From contig JAGQTO010000124.1 of assembly GCA_020439025.1 (NCBI GenBank), positions 1 to 43,854 of the forward strand: DNA of 43,854 bases, in the 5' to 3' direction. Numbering within the stretch: the first letter of the stretch is position 1; every line of letters starts with the position of its first letter. The notes beneath the pieces are model-generated. The model had not been told where the DNA came from. It saw nothing but the letters and a program-made list of their open reading frames with translations, and made no database searches. The stretch comes from Mycobacterium sp. GTDB lineage: Bacteria > Actinomycetota > Actinomycetes > Mycobacteriales > Mycobacteriaceae. The translations under genes and the position numbers were made by a program. Of this stretch, positions 36,887-43,854 are shown in pieces.

Positions 36887-38299
36887 ATGGATCCTGCCGC
36901 TGCTACTGGGCAAGTCCGCGTCGCGATCATCGGAGACGGCGCGGCTGCCGACCTGGCACTGCCCACCACGCTCGCGATCCGCGAGCTGATCCCGCGGATC
37001 CGCGCCACGCTGGCGTCTGGACGCGACGACGACCCCATCACACCGCCGAGCGCCGCTGACGGCACGCGCCCCTATTCGCTTGCGCCACTTGGGGGTACAC
37101 CGTTCAGCCTGGACGCCACCCTGGAAACGCTGTCGATCGACGACGGCGAGCAGCTGATCCTGTGCAAGCTGCCGCCAGGCCCAGCCGCCCCGCCGGTCGT
37201 CGAGGACATCGCCGACGCCTCAGCGATCCACTCCGCCCGACAGTTCCAGCCGTTCACCCACGAGCTGTTGCCCATCGTCGCCCAGGTGCTCGTCTTGATC
37301 TTCGGGGCATTGGTGTGCGCGCTGGCCCTCGACGGCTGGCACCGCGGCTTCCAATGGTGGGCCGCGGGGGCTCTGGGCGCACTGGCGATCGTCTTCATGG
37401 CGGCCACCGTCCTGCTGCGCCGCCGCGGTGCTGTCACGGCCGCCGGCCGCATGGGAGTGGCCACTACCGTCCCTCTGGCTTTGGCTTTGGCCGCGGCCTT
37501 GCCTGGTGATGGCGCCGCTCCGCGAGTGTTCCTGGCAGCAGCGGGCCTGGTGGCGTGGTCGCTGCTACTGCTGGCGATCACCAGCACCTGGGTAGCGACG
37601 TACACCGCGATCATCGCCGTGAGCGTCACCGTGGCGATCGCCGCCGGCGTGCGCATGTTCGCCCACCTGCCCTACCTGTCGCTGGGGTGCGGAGTGCTGG
37701 CCATCTCTCTGCTCATCGCACTGAACGCACCGACCGCCTCGGCGGTGTGGGCGCGGTTCCCGCTGCCCAACGTGCCCGCACCCGGCGAGCCCACGCCCGC
37801 GCCGTCGTCGCTGGCCGAGATCGAAGACCTGCCACGCAAGACGGCCACCAGCGCCTCCTACCAGAGCGGGCTGATCTCGGCGTCGGTCCTGCTGGCTGTC
37901 CTCGGGTCGGTGCTGGTGTTGTGGCTGCCCGATGCGCCGCCCCTGCTCGCGTGGTGGTTGGTCCTCGCGACCATCACGGTGACCGTGATGCGTATGCGGA
38001 TCTGGGATTCCGCGATTCCCGCATTGTGGTTCCTCGCAACGCCTTTCCTTGCCGCGCTCGCGTTGACGATTGCCTTCACCGCCAGTGGGCATCTGCTGGC
38101 CGGGATCTACGCCGCCGCAGCCGTCGCCGGATTGACCGTGCTGCTGCTCATCGCCTCGCAGCTCAAGCCACGCGATCTGTCCATCCCGGCGCGCCGGCGC
38201 CTGGATCTGTTTGAGAACACCTTGCTGGTCACGATCCTGCCCGCGATGTTGTGGCTGGTCGGTCTGGTCAGCCTGATCCGCAACCGGGGAGCTATCTGA
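36887..38299 (+). CDS. eccD: EccD, ESX membrane component
   Basis: This is a 470-residue protein: a ubiquitin-like (YukD) domain at about 1-95 (G-Q-V-R-V-A-I-I-G-D-G, then L-D-D-x-x-x-L-I-L), a linker, and about ten or eleven transmembrane segments from residue 128 on. EccD is part of the membrane ring of type VII secretion systems. It begins two bases after the espI stop; its stop overlaps the mycP start. Confidence 0.82.
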   Translation: MDPAAATGQVRVAIIGDGAAADLALPTTLAIRELIPRIRATLASGRDDDPITPPSAADGTRPYSLAPLGGTPFSLDATLETLSIDDGEQLILCKLPPGPAAPPVVEDIADASAIHSARQFQPFTHELLPIVAQVLVLIFGALVCALALDGWHRGFQWWAAGALGALAIVFMAATVLLRRRGAVTAAGRMGVATTVPLALALAAALPGDGAAPRVFLAAAGLVAWSLLLLAITSTWVATYTAIIAVSVTVAIAAGVRMFAHLPYLSLGCGVLAISLLIALNAPTASAVWARFPLPNVPAPGEPTPAPSSLAEIEDLPRKTATSASYQSGLISASVLLAVLGSVLVLWLPDAPPLLAWWLVLATITVTVMRMRIWDSAIPALWFLATPFLAALALTIAFTASGHLLAGIYAAAAVAGLTVLLLIASQLKPRDLSIPARRRLDLFENTLLVTILPAMLWLVGLVSLIRNRGAI

Positions 38300-39678
38300 T
38301 GATCCGACAGTTCACGTCGGTGGCCGCGGCGGTGGCACTTCTGGTGCTGTGCTCACCACCGCCGCCGGCGCTGGCGCTGACCATTCCCGAAGTCGACCCA
38401 GCCGCGCTCCCGCCCGACGGCCCTCCTGGGCCGGCCCAGGAGATGCGTCAGAACTCCGAGAAGTGCGCGTTCAACGGAGCCCTGCCCGGCTTCGACCCAG
38501 CTGCAGTACCGCCCAGCCAGGCGATGCTCAATCTCCCAGAGGCCTGGAAGACTTCGCGCGGCAGGGGAGTGGCGGTGGCGGTCATCGACTCGGGTGTAAC
38601 GCCGCAACCGCGCCTACCTAACCTCAATCCCGGCGGCGACTACATCGACCCCTCGGCCAACGGCCTGGTCGACTGCGACGGACACGGCACTGCGGTCGCC
38701 GGCATCATCGCCGCCCAGCCTGGCCCGGACGGCTTCTCCGGTGTCGCACCGGAATCCTCGATCGTGTCCATTCGCCAGAGTTCGGCCCAGTGGTCGCCGA
38801 AGATGCCCTCAGGGGAAGACCCTCAGCGGGCCAAGACCGCCGGTGACGTTGCCACCTTGGCGCGGGCGATCCGTCACGCCGCTGACATCCCCTTCGTGCG
38901 GGTCATCAATATCTCCCTGATCGACTGCATCGCCCAGTACAAAGAGGTCGACCAGGCAGCGCTGGGCGCCGCGATCCGCTACGCGGCGATCGACAAGGAC
39001 ATCGTGGTGGTGGCCGCGGCCGGCAACACGGGCGAGAGCAACTGCGAGAGCAATCCGCTCACCGACCCGAATAGCCCTGAGGATCCGCGTAACTGGGCTG
39101 GCGCCACCACCATCTCCACGCCGTCGTACTGGCAGCCCTACGTCCTGTCGGTGGCCTCGCTGACCCCCGAAGGGCAGCCGTCGGGTTTCACGATGGCAGG
39201 TCCATGGGTCGGCGTCGCCGCACCCGGTGAGCAGATTGTCTCGTTGGGCAACGCACCGAACTCCGGACTGGTCAACGGTCAACCCTCTAACAAGGAACCC
39301 TTGGTGCCGATCAACGGCACCAGCTTCGCCGCGGCCTACGTCTCCGGAATCGCCGCACTGGTGCGCTCGGAGTTCCCCGACTTGACCTCGCGTCAGGTGG
39401 TCAACCGGATCGTCTCCTCGGCACACAATGCAGCACGCGCACCGTCAAATTTGGTCGGCGCCGGCGTCATCGACCCAGTGGCGGCCCTGACCTGGGACAT
39501 CCCTGAAGGGGAAACGGTCCCGGCCAACATGCCGGTCGTGCGGGTGGATCCTCCTCCACCACCGCCGCCAGACAACCGCTTACCCCGCATGATTGCGCTC
39601 GGTGCCGGCATCCTGGCCGTCGCAGCCGCCGTCATCGCCGTCACCATGATTGGAATGCGCCGTGGCAACAACAGTTGA
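38299..39678 (+). CDS. mycP: MycP mycosin protease
   Basis: This is a 459-residue subtilisin-type protease of the ESX locus. It has a signal peptide (about 1-27), the catalytic triad D97 (V-I-D-S-G), H129 (D-G-H-G-T) and S342 (N-G-T-S-F-A-A), the oxyanion Asn near 243 (A-G-N-T), a Pro-rich stretch and one C-terminal transmembrane helix. The ATG overlaps the eccD stop (TGATG). Mycosins stabilise the membrane complex and cleave some substrates. Confidence 0.85.
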   Translation: MIRQFTSVAAAVALLVLCSPPPPALALTIPEVDPAALPPDGPPGPAQEMRQNSEKCAFNGALPGFDPAAVPPSQAMLNLPEAWKTSRGRGVAVAVIDSGVTPQPRLPNLNPGGDYIDPSANGLVDCDGHGTAVAGIIAAQPGPDGFSGVAPESSIVSIRQSSAQWSPKMPSGEDPQRAKTAGDVATLARAIRHAADIPFVRVINISLIDCIAQYKEVDQAALGAAIRYAAIDKDIVVVAAAGNTGESNCESNPLTDPNSPEDPRNWAGATTISTPSYWQPYVLSVASLTPEGQPSGFTMAGPWVGVAAPGEQIVSLGNAPNSGLVNGQPSNKEPLVPINGTSFAAAYVSGIAALVRSEFPDLTSRQVVNRIVSSAHNAARAPSNLVGAGVIDPVAALTWDIPEGETVPANMPVVRVDPPPPPPPDNRLPRMIALGAGILAVAAAVIAVTMIGMRRGNNS

Positions 39679-41278
39679 CCGCCGCCGGGGGCTGCGTCTG
39701 GCTCCCGCCGTCCCGAGCTGGCGGCGAGTGACCACCCTCGTCTCACTGCTGCTACTGGGGTGGGCGGCCCTGCTGCCCGCAGGGCAGCGGCCGCTGTGGT
39801 GGCATTACGCGATCGGTGTCGCACTGATTCTGGCGTTCCTCGGTTCCTGGCACGGGCAGCACGTCTCCACGACGGTGCGTCGATGGGCACCGGTGTCGGT
39901 GTACAACCGCCGGCAGCGCACACGACGCGTGCAGCCCGGCCGCCGCCGCGCCGCGGACAACGCCGGCGACCCCGCCTCAACAGAGCCTCGATCAAGCTCA
40001 CTCGAGGCCCGCATCGTCATTCATCTGCGCCCACACCCGCATGCGATGACCACTCCGGGTGACACCACCGACCAGCTGCCGTGGCAGTTCGTCACGAGCT
40101 GGCTTCACCGCTACGGTGTGCGCGCTGACGTTTTGACGGTCGCGGCGGTGACGCGCACCCCGCCCGCCAGCGGCCTGCGTACGGACTCGGCCGCACTGCT
40201 GACGGGCCTGGCTCCTCAGCATCGCGACACCTGGCTGACGTACACGCTGCGCGCCGAAAGCAACGTCGCCGCGCTGACTGCACGGCAGACCACTATGGGC
40301 AGCTCTGAGGAGGACTCAGAAAGCACCGGCCCGCAGCGGGCGGCCCTGGCGGACACGGTGGCCCGCCGCTTGATCGCCGAGCTGCGTGAGCGTGGGTGGC
40401 TGGCGACACTCTCAGACGACGATGGCCACAAGCTGCCTGAGTTCGTACCCCCGTCCGCCGCAGTCCGCCGTGAACACTGGACGGGCACCGAGCACACCGA
40501 CGGGTTCCGGGCGGTCTACGCGGTCGATCCGGGTCGCCTCGTCGAGGTCCTGCAGACACTGCCAACGGTGGCGACCAAGGCCACCTGGGTGGTGCTCACC
40601 GTGCGTACCCCGGCAGTGCAACCGGCCTCGATCGAGGCATCCGTGGGCATGATCACCAGTGCCAAGCCGACACGAAACCCCCTGCCGGGTCTGGAGGGAT
40701 TCCATGGCCTGCACCGCAAGGCCGCTCCGGCGCTGTCGGTGACCGGGTTCCAGCACGACGATTTCGACCTGCCCACCTCGGGAGTTGACTGGGACGCGCT
40801 CACGCAGTTGTCGTGGCCCACGGCCGCGGCCGGGGTGCCGATCGGCTTCAATCGCCACCGCGAGCCGGTGTACCTGGGCCTTGCCTCACCGGAGCCGGTA
40901 CGCATCACCGTGACGGGCACCGGACAGTTTCACCAGGGCATCGTGTCCCGACTGGCGCTGTCGGGACTGCCGGTGGCGGTGTACACCGCGGATCCTCGCC
41001 CGTGGACGACGCTGGTCAACCACGGAGCCCCGGAGCAGTTCGCGATTCGGCCGCCGGCGCCGGTGCCCGGTTCGATCGTGGTCACTGACGGCAGCATCGA
41101 CGCACCGTCGGGTCCGATCGCGGTGACGCTTCGACGCCCGCAATCCGCGCAGGCTCCGTCGACGACGATCGTCATCACCCAGGACGGCGCCCGCGCGAAC
41201 CTGTTCCATTTGACGACTGGCCACGGCCGCCAGCTCCTCAGCACCCGACTCGTCGACCAGGCACCGCCGAGGGTCTGA
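39662..41278 (+). CDS. eccE: EccE, ESX membrane component
   Basis: This is a 538-residue protein with two N-terminal transmembrane helices (about 23-41 and 46-66) and a large soluble domain with R-V-x-L-R-P type strands, as in EccE. It overlaps mycP by 17 bp; I use GTG at 39662, and a TTG at 39650 is possible. Its position after mycP is the standard ESX order. Confidence 0.75.
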   Translation: MATTVDRRRGLRLAPAVPSWRRVTTLVSLLLLGWAALLPAGQRPLWWHYAIGVALILAFLGSWHGQHVSTTVRRWAPVSVYNRRQRTRRVQPGRRRAADNAGDPASTEPRSSSLEARIVIHLRPHPHAMTTPGDTTDQLPWQFVTSWLHRYGVRADVLTVAAVTRTPPASGLRTDSAALLTGLAPQHRDTWLTYTLRAESNVAALTARQTTMGSSEEDSESTGPQRAALADTVARRLIAELRERGWLATLSDDDGHKLPEFVPPSAAVRREHWTGTEHTDGFRAVYAVDPGRLVEVLQTLPTVATKATWVVLTVRTPAVQPASIEASVGMITSAKPTRNPLPGLEGFHGLHRKAAPALSVTGFQHDDFDLPTSGVDWDALTQLSWPTAAAGVPIGFNRHREPVYLGLASPEPVRITVTGTGQFHQGIVSRLALSGLPVAVYTADPRPWTTLVNHGAPEQFAIRPPAPVPGSIVVTDGSIDAPSGPIAVTLRRPQSAQAPSTTIVITQDGARANLFHLTTGHGRQLLSTRLVDQAPPRV

Positions 41279-41320
41279 AGACTGCTGCGCGCCGTCTTTC
41301 ACGGGTCTCATCTCGAAACG

Positions 41321-41360
41321 AATGTGGGGCGGTCACCGAATTCGGTGACCGCCCCACATT
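41321..41360. terminator. 40-bp perfect palindrome, bidirectional terminator
   Basis: Two 20-base arms (41321-41340 and 41341-41360) are exact complements, with AATGTGGGGCGG at the start. It lies between the converging eccE and esxA-like genes, so it is likely a two-way terminator. A hairpin this perfect without a central loop is notable. Confidence 0.75.
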
Positions 41361-41381
41361 TGTGGTGCCAGGTTCAGGCGC

Positions 41382-41669
41382 TCAGCCCCACTTGGCGCCT
41401 TGGTGGGCGTCGCGGCCCATCATCTGGTTGGTGTTGTCGTCGTAGGCGGTCGCCATACCGCGCAGACCGGTGATGGTCTCCTGCAGCGCGGAGTTCCACT
41501 GCGCGATCCACTGGTTGACGGTCATACCGGTCGGCCCCTGCCAGGCCGCACCCAGAGCGGCCTGCTCGGCTTCGACGTTGCCGCCGAGCGCGTCGAGGGA
41601 GGTGGCCTGGGTCTGCATCTGCCCGACCACTTCCTTCATGCCGGGGTAGTTGTACAGGATCTGCGACAT
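41382..41669 (-). CDS. esxA: EsxA-like WXG100 protein
   Basis: This is a 95-residue WXG100 protein with W-Q-G at 43-45 between two helices, the length and shape of ESAT-6-type substrates. A GAAAGGAAC ribosome site precedes the ATG. It is probably secreted as a heterodimer with the product of the preceding gene, and ends the left-reading PE-PPE-EsxB-EsxA block. Confidence 0.85.
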   Translation of the reverse strand: MSQILYNYPGMKEVVGQMQTQATSLDALGGNVEAEQAALGAAWQGPTGMTVNQWIAQWNSALQETITGLRGMATAYDDNTNQMMGRDAHQGAKWG

Positions 41670-41709
41670 ATCGAATGTTCCTTTCGGAGAAGAGGTTTAG
41701 GTGGGTTGT

Positions 41710-42042
41710 CTACGCGCGGATGGAGATGTCGCCGCCGTCGGAGATGGGCACCGACTGCAGGTTGGAGGCGCCCAGCGAGTCGGTGGACGTGTAGTCAGTG
41801 CCGGCCTCGCCGACGTTGACGCCGGCCATCTGCAGCAGGCCCTGCAGCTTGGTGGAGCCGTTGACGAATCGTGCGTGGGACTGCTGGAACGCCAGGCTGG
41901 CCTCACCCTGGTTCATAGCCTGGGCGTAGGCCGCGGTGCCTTCGGCCTGGTGCAGCACGTTGACGAAGCTGACCGTGGCGTCCTGCACGGCGGCCGAGGA
42001 GGACGCCAGCTGAGCGGTGTTCGCGTCGAGGAAATTCGACAT
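41710..42042 (-). CDS. esxB: EsxB-like protein with secretion motif
   Basis: This is a 110-residue helical protein. The expected W-x-G turn is not seen; A-A-Y-A-Q-A-M-N-Q-G at about 37-46 sits near that region. The C-terminal tail has Y-T-S-T-D at 84-88, matching the type VII export motif Y-x-x-x-D/E. Position directly before the EsxA-like gene supports the CFP-10-like call. It may be a variant in which the W-x-G turn has drifted. Confidence 0.75.
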   Translation of the reverse strand: MSNFLDANTAQLASSSAAVQDATVSFVNVLHQAEGTAAYAQAMNQGEASLAFQQSHARFVNGSTKLQGLLQMAGVNVGEAGTDYTSTDSLGASNLQSVPISDGGDISIRA

Positions 42043-42136
42043 AAGGATTGCTCCCTTTCGTGTGAGTTGACTATGCGTTGCTGTTTCGTGTGTTCAGTTT
42101 GGGCTGAGTTGATCCCGCAGAGAGGGGTGATGTCTG

Positions 42137-43486
42137 TCAGCGGGTCATCGCGTAAGCCCCCCCATCGCTGTCGGCGTCGGCGGCGTCGTCGCCGTCAGCG
42201 TCTTCAGAGTAGGTAGTGACTTGCTGAGATCCCTTGCTGCGGCGGTTGTTTGCGCCGGACCCCATCATGCCGCTGCCGCCAGCGCCTGTACCGCCGGCAC
42301 CCGCGCCCGGCAGGCCAGTGGCCACCGGAGAGACCTTGGCCGCATTGGACATGTCCGCGGTCGCAGTCGGTGCCGAACCCCATGTCGACGGCATCATCGG
42401 GCGCGCCGGACCGCTGCCAAGAGCGCCGCCGGCGAGGCTGGTCATGCCGGCGGGGTTGAAACCCTGGATGGCGCCGGTGCCGGCGAAGCCGACCGCGGGC
42501 ATCGCGTTCTGGCCAAGCTCGCTGCCGAAGCCGCCGGCGAACTGGCTGAGCATGCTGCTGAGCTGTTGGGGTGCCGAGGCGAGCATTTGCGGTGCCTGCG
42601 TGAGCATTTGGGCTGGGCCTTGAATGGCTGACGTGGCCGCTTGAGGTGCGCTGGAGGCAATTGAGGTGAATTGCTGCAGCATGCTGGTGCCCATGTTCTC
42701 GGGCTTGAGCTGCTGTCCGGCTTGGTCGGCGGCGGTCTGCGATTGTTCGGTGGGTGCCGACCCGGCGGCCTGCTGGATCTCTTCGGTCACCGACAGCGGG
42801 GCGGTCGCTGCCTTGCCGGCGATGAGCTTGTCCGACATCGCGTGGCCGGCGGTCAGTGATGCACCGGTGGCGGTCGCGGTCGCCTGGGTAAAGAACCCTG
42901 CGGCGGTGGCGGCGATGCTGCCCGTCTCTCCGACACCTGGGATGAGCGTCATGGGGGCGGGCAAGGTCTCGGGAACGCTGGCGACTGCGGCACCGGTGGA
43001 GAAGTCGTAGGTGGTCTGCACGTCGGCGGCCTGATTCCACATCCGAACGTAGTCGGCCTCATTCATGCCGATCGGGATCGTGTTGACGCCAAAGAAGTTG
43101 GTGCCGACCAACACTCCGTGCACGACGTGGTTGTTGATCAGTTCCAGCATGGTGGGCATCAGCGCCACCGCACTCTCGTAGGAGATTGCGATCTCGCCGT
43201 GCGCCACGGCCGCCAAAGTGGCCTTGATGACGACCTGCTGCATCCACATCAGCATCGGTTGGTGCGCTGCGACGAACTTCTCCGCCGACGGTCCCTGGTA
43301 GGTCGCTTGCACCGAGGCCAGAATCGCCTCAAGCTCGGCGATTCCGGAGACGTACTCCGCGGCCACATGTGACCAGGAGGTGCCCGCGGCGGTAATCCCC
43401 GCCGCGGTGCCCCCGGTGTTGAGCAGTGTCGAATTCACTTCCGGCGGAGCCGCGTGATAGATCGGCGTAGGCGGTAGCGCAGGCAT
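42137..43486 (-). CDS. PPE family protein
   Basis: This is a 449-residue PPE protein. The N-terminal 180 residues are the helical PPE domain, with P-P-E-V at 14-17, then A-A-E-Y near 43 and N-F-F-G-V-N-T-I-P-I-G-M-N-E-A-D-Y-V-R-M-W. The rest is Gly/Ala/Gln/Met-rich low complexity, with an acidic tail. It is encoded just after the PE gene and is expected to form a PE-PPE pair chaperoned by EspG. The opening M-P-A-L-P-P-T-P-I-Y-H-A-A is a plasmid-specific variant. Confidence 0.85.
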   Translation of the reverse strand: MPALPPTPIYHAAPPEVNSTLLNTGGTAAGITAAGTSWSHVAAEYVSGIAELEAILASVQATYQGPSAEKFVAAHQPMLMWMQQVVIKATLAAVAHGEIAISYESAVALMPTMLELINNHVVHGVLVGTNFFGVNTIPIGMNEADYVRMWNQAADVQTTYDFSTGAAVASVPETLPAPMTLIPGVGETGSIAATAAGFFTQATATATGASLTAGHAMSDKLIAGKAATAPLSVTEEIQQAAGSAPTEQSQTAADQAGQQLKPENMGTSMLQQFTSIASSAPQAATSAIQGPAQMLTQAPQMLASAPQQLSSMLSQFAGGFGSELGQNAMPAVGFAGTGAIQGFNPAGMTSLAGGALGSGPARPMMPSTWGSAPTATADMSNAAKVSPVATGLPGAGAGGTGAGGSGMMGSGANNRRSKGSQQVTTYSEDADGDDAADADSDGGAYAMTR

Positions 43487-43507
43487 ATGGAGTCCCCCGA
43501 GGGTTGG

Positions 43508-43825
43508 TTAAACCCCGACGCCGCCGGCAGCGGTGAGGGCGGCGACGCCCTGGTACTCGCCGCTGGCGTAGCTGGTGCTGGATTCACCGAGACCGTAAGA
43601 GGTGGCCGCGGTGTGGAAGTTGCCCATGGCGACCATCGCGTCGTGCGCGAGGCCGCCGGCCTGCAGGCTGGCTGCCGTTTTGACCGACGCCACATCCGAG
43701 CCCGGAGGCAGGATCATGCCGTTGGCGACCATGTGGGAGGTGTTGACGCCGATGAGCCGACCTGTCAGCGCGGCGACCTGTCCAGATGCCGCGGCGAGCG
43801 CTTCGGGAGTTACATCAAGTTGCAT
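43508..43825 (-). CDS. PE family protein
   Basis: This is a 105-residue protein of the PE family, essentially only the PE domain: T-P-E-A-L-A-A-A-S-G near the N terminus and a C-terminal Y-A-S-G-E at 86-90, the Y-x-x-x-D/E export motif. It heads the PE-PPE-esxB-esxA block and continues no further in this window. A GAAAGAGGGGAACG ribosome site is present upstream. Further ESX genes (eccC and others) probably lie beyond the right edge. Confidence 0.82.
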   Translation of the reverse strand: MQLDVTPEALAAASGQVAALTGRLIGVNTSHMVANGMILPPGSDVASVKTAASLQAGGLAHDAMVAMGNFHTAATSYGLGESSTSYASGEYQGVAALTAAGGVGV

Positions 43826-43854
43826 GGGATTGCGTTCCCCTCTTTCGCTGAGAC

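Overview
The window is about 44 kb of high-GC actinobacterial DNA and looks like part of a large conjugative plasmid of a mycobacterium. The main pointers are a plasmid-type ESX (type VII secretion) locus with PE, PPE, two Esx proteins, EspG, EspI, EccD, MycP and EccE; mycobacterial LexA and PafBC promoter motifs; and frequent GTG starts with 4-nt ATGA/GTGA gene overlaps. No rRNA, tRNA or core metabolic gene is visible.

Layout. (1) 1-364: short palindromes with no gene. (2) 365-14950: a left-reading array of gene cassettes, with one right-reading gene at 3323. Ten transcription units each begin with the same leader: a TTGTCRGTG-N8-TANNNT promoter, a GC-rich stem-loop whose arms covary, and a GGAAGGGGA-like ribosome site. 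Most end in a related GC-rich hairpin. Cargo includes an ArdC-like antirestriction protein, DUF4192 and DUF4262 proteins, a MoxR/vWA-metallopeptidase/helicase operon, a metallophosphoesterase and many unknowns. (3) 14957-17485: a CysH-like PP-loop gene with three partners, one resembling a catalytically degenerate ADP-ribosyltransferase. (4) 17725-20442: an array-less type IV-B CRISPR-Cas operon (csf1, cas11, csf2, csf3). (5) 20946-25907: coupled genes for Tpg-like and Tap-like telomere proteins and two HTH proteins, facing a LexA-controlled two-gene unit at 26081-26700. (6) 26728-30471: plasmid unknowns, including a zinc metallopeptidase. (7) 30583-33518: ParA, a small ribbon-helix-helix protein and ParB, with a 19-bp palindrome in four copies. 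(8) 34079-43825: the ESX genes in two convergent blocks around a 40-bp perfect palindrome. eccA/B/C and the relaxase are not in the window.

Working model. The cassette promoter matches the RecA-independent DNA-damage promoter (RecA-NDp) that PafBC activates in mycobacteria. All units that carry it read left, and one encodes an antirestriction protein, which resembles the anti-defence leading region of conjugative plasmids. I infer that this plasmid may switch on its establishment genes through the host response to single-stranded DNA or damage on entry, with a separate LexA-controlled unit. The Tap/Tpg-like pair suggests that the replicon may be linear. The palindromes at the left edge could be telomeric or part of a transfer origin. 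These last points are inference.
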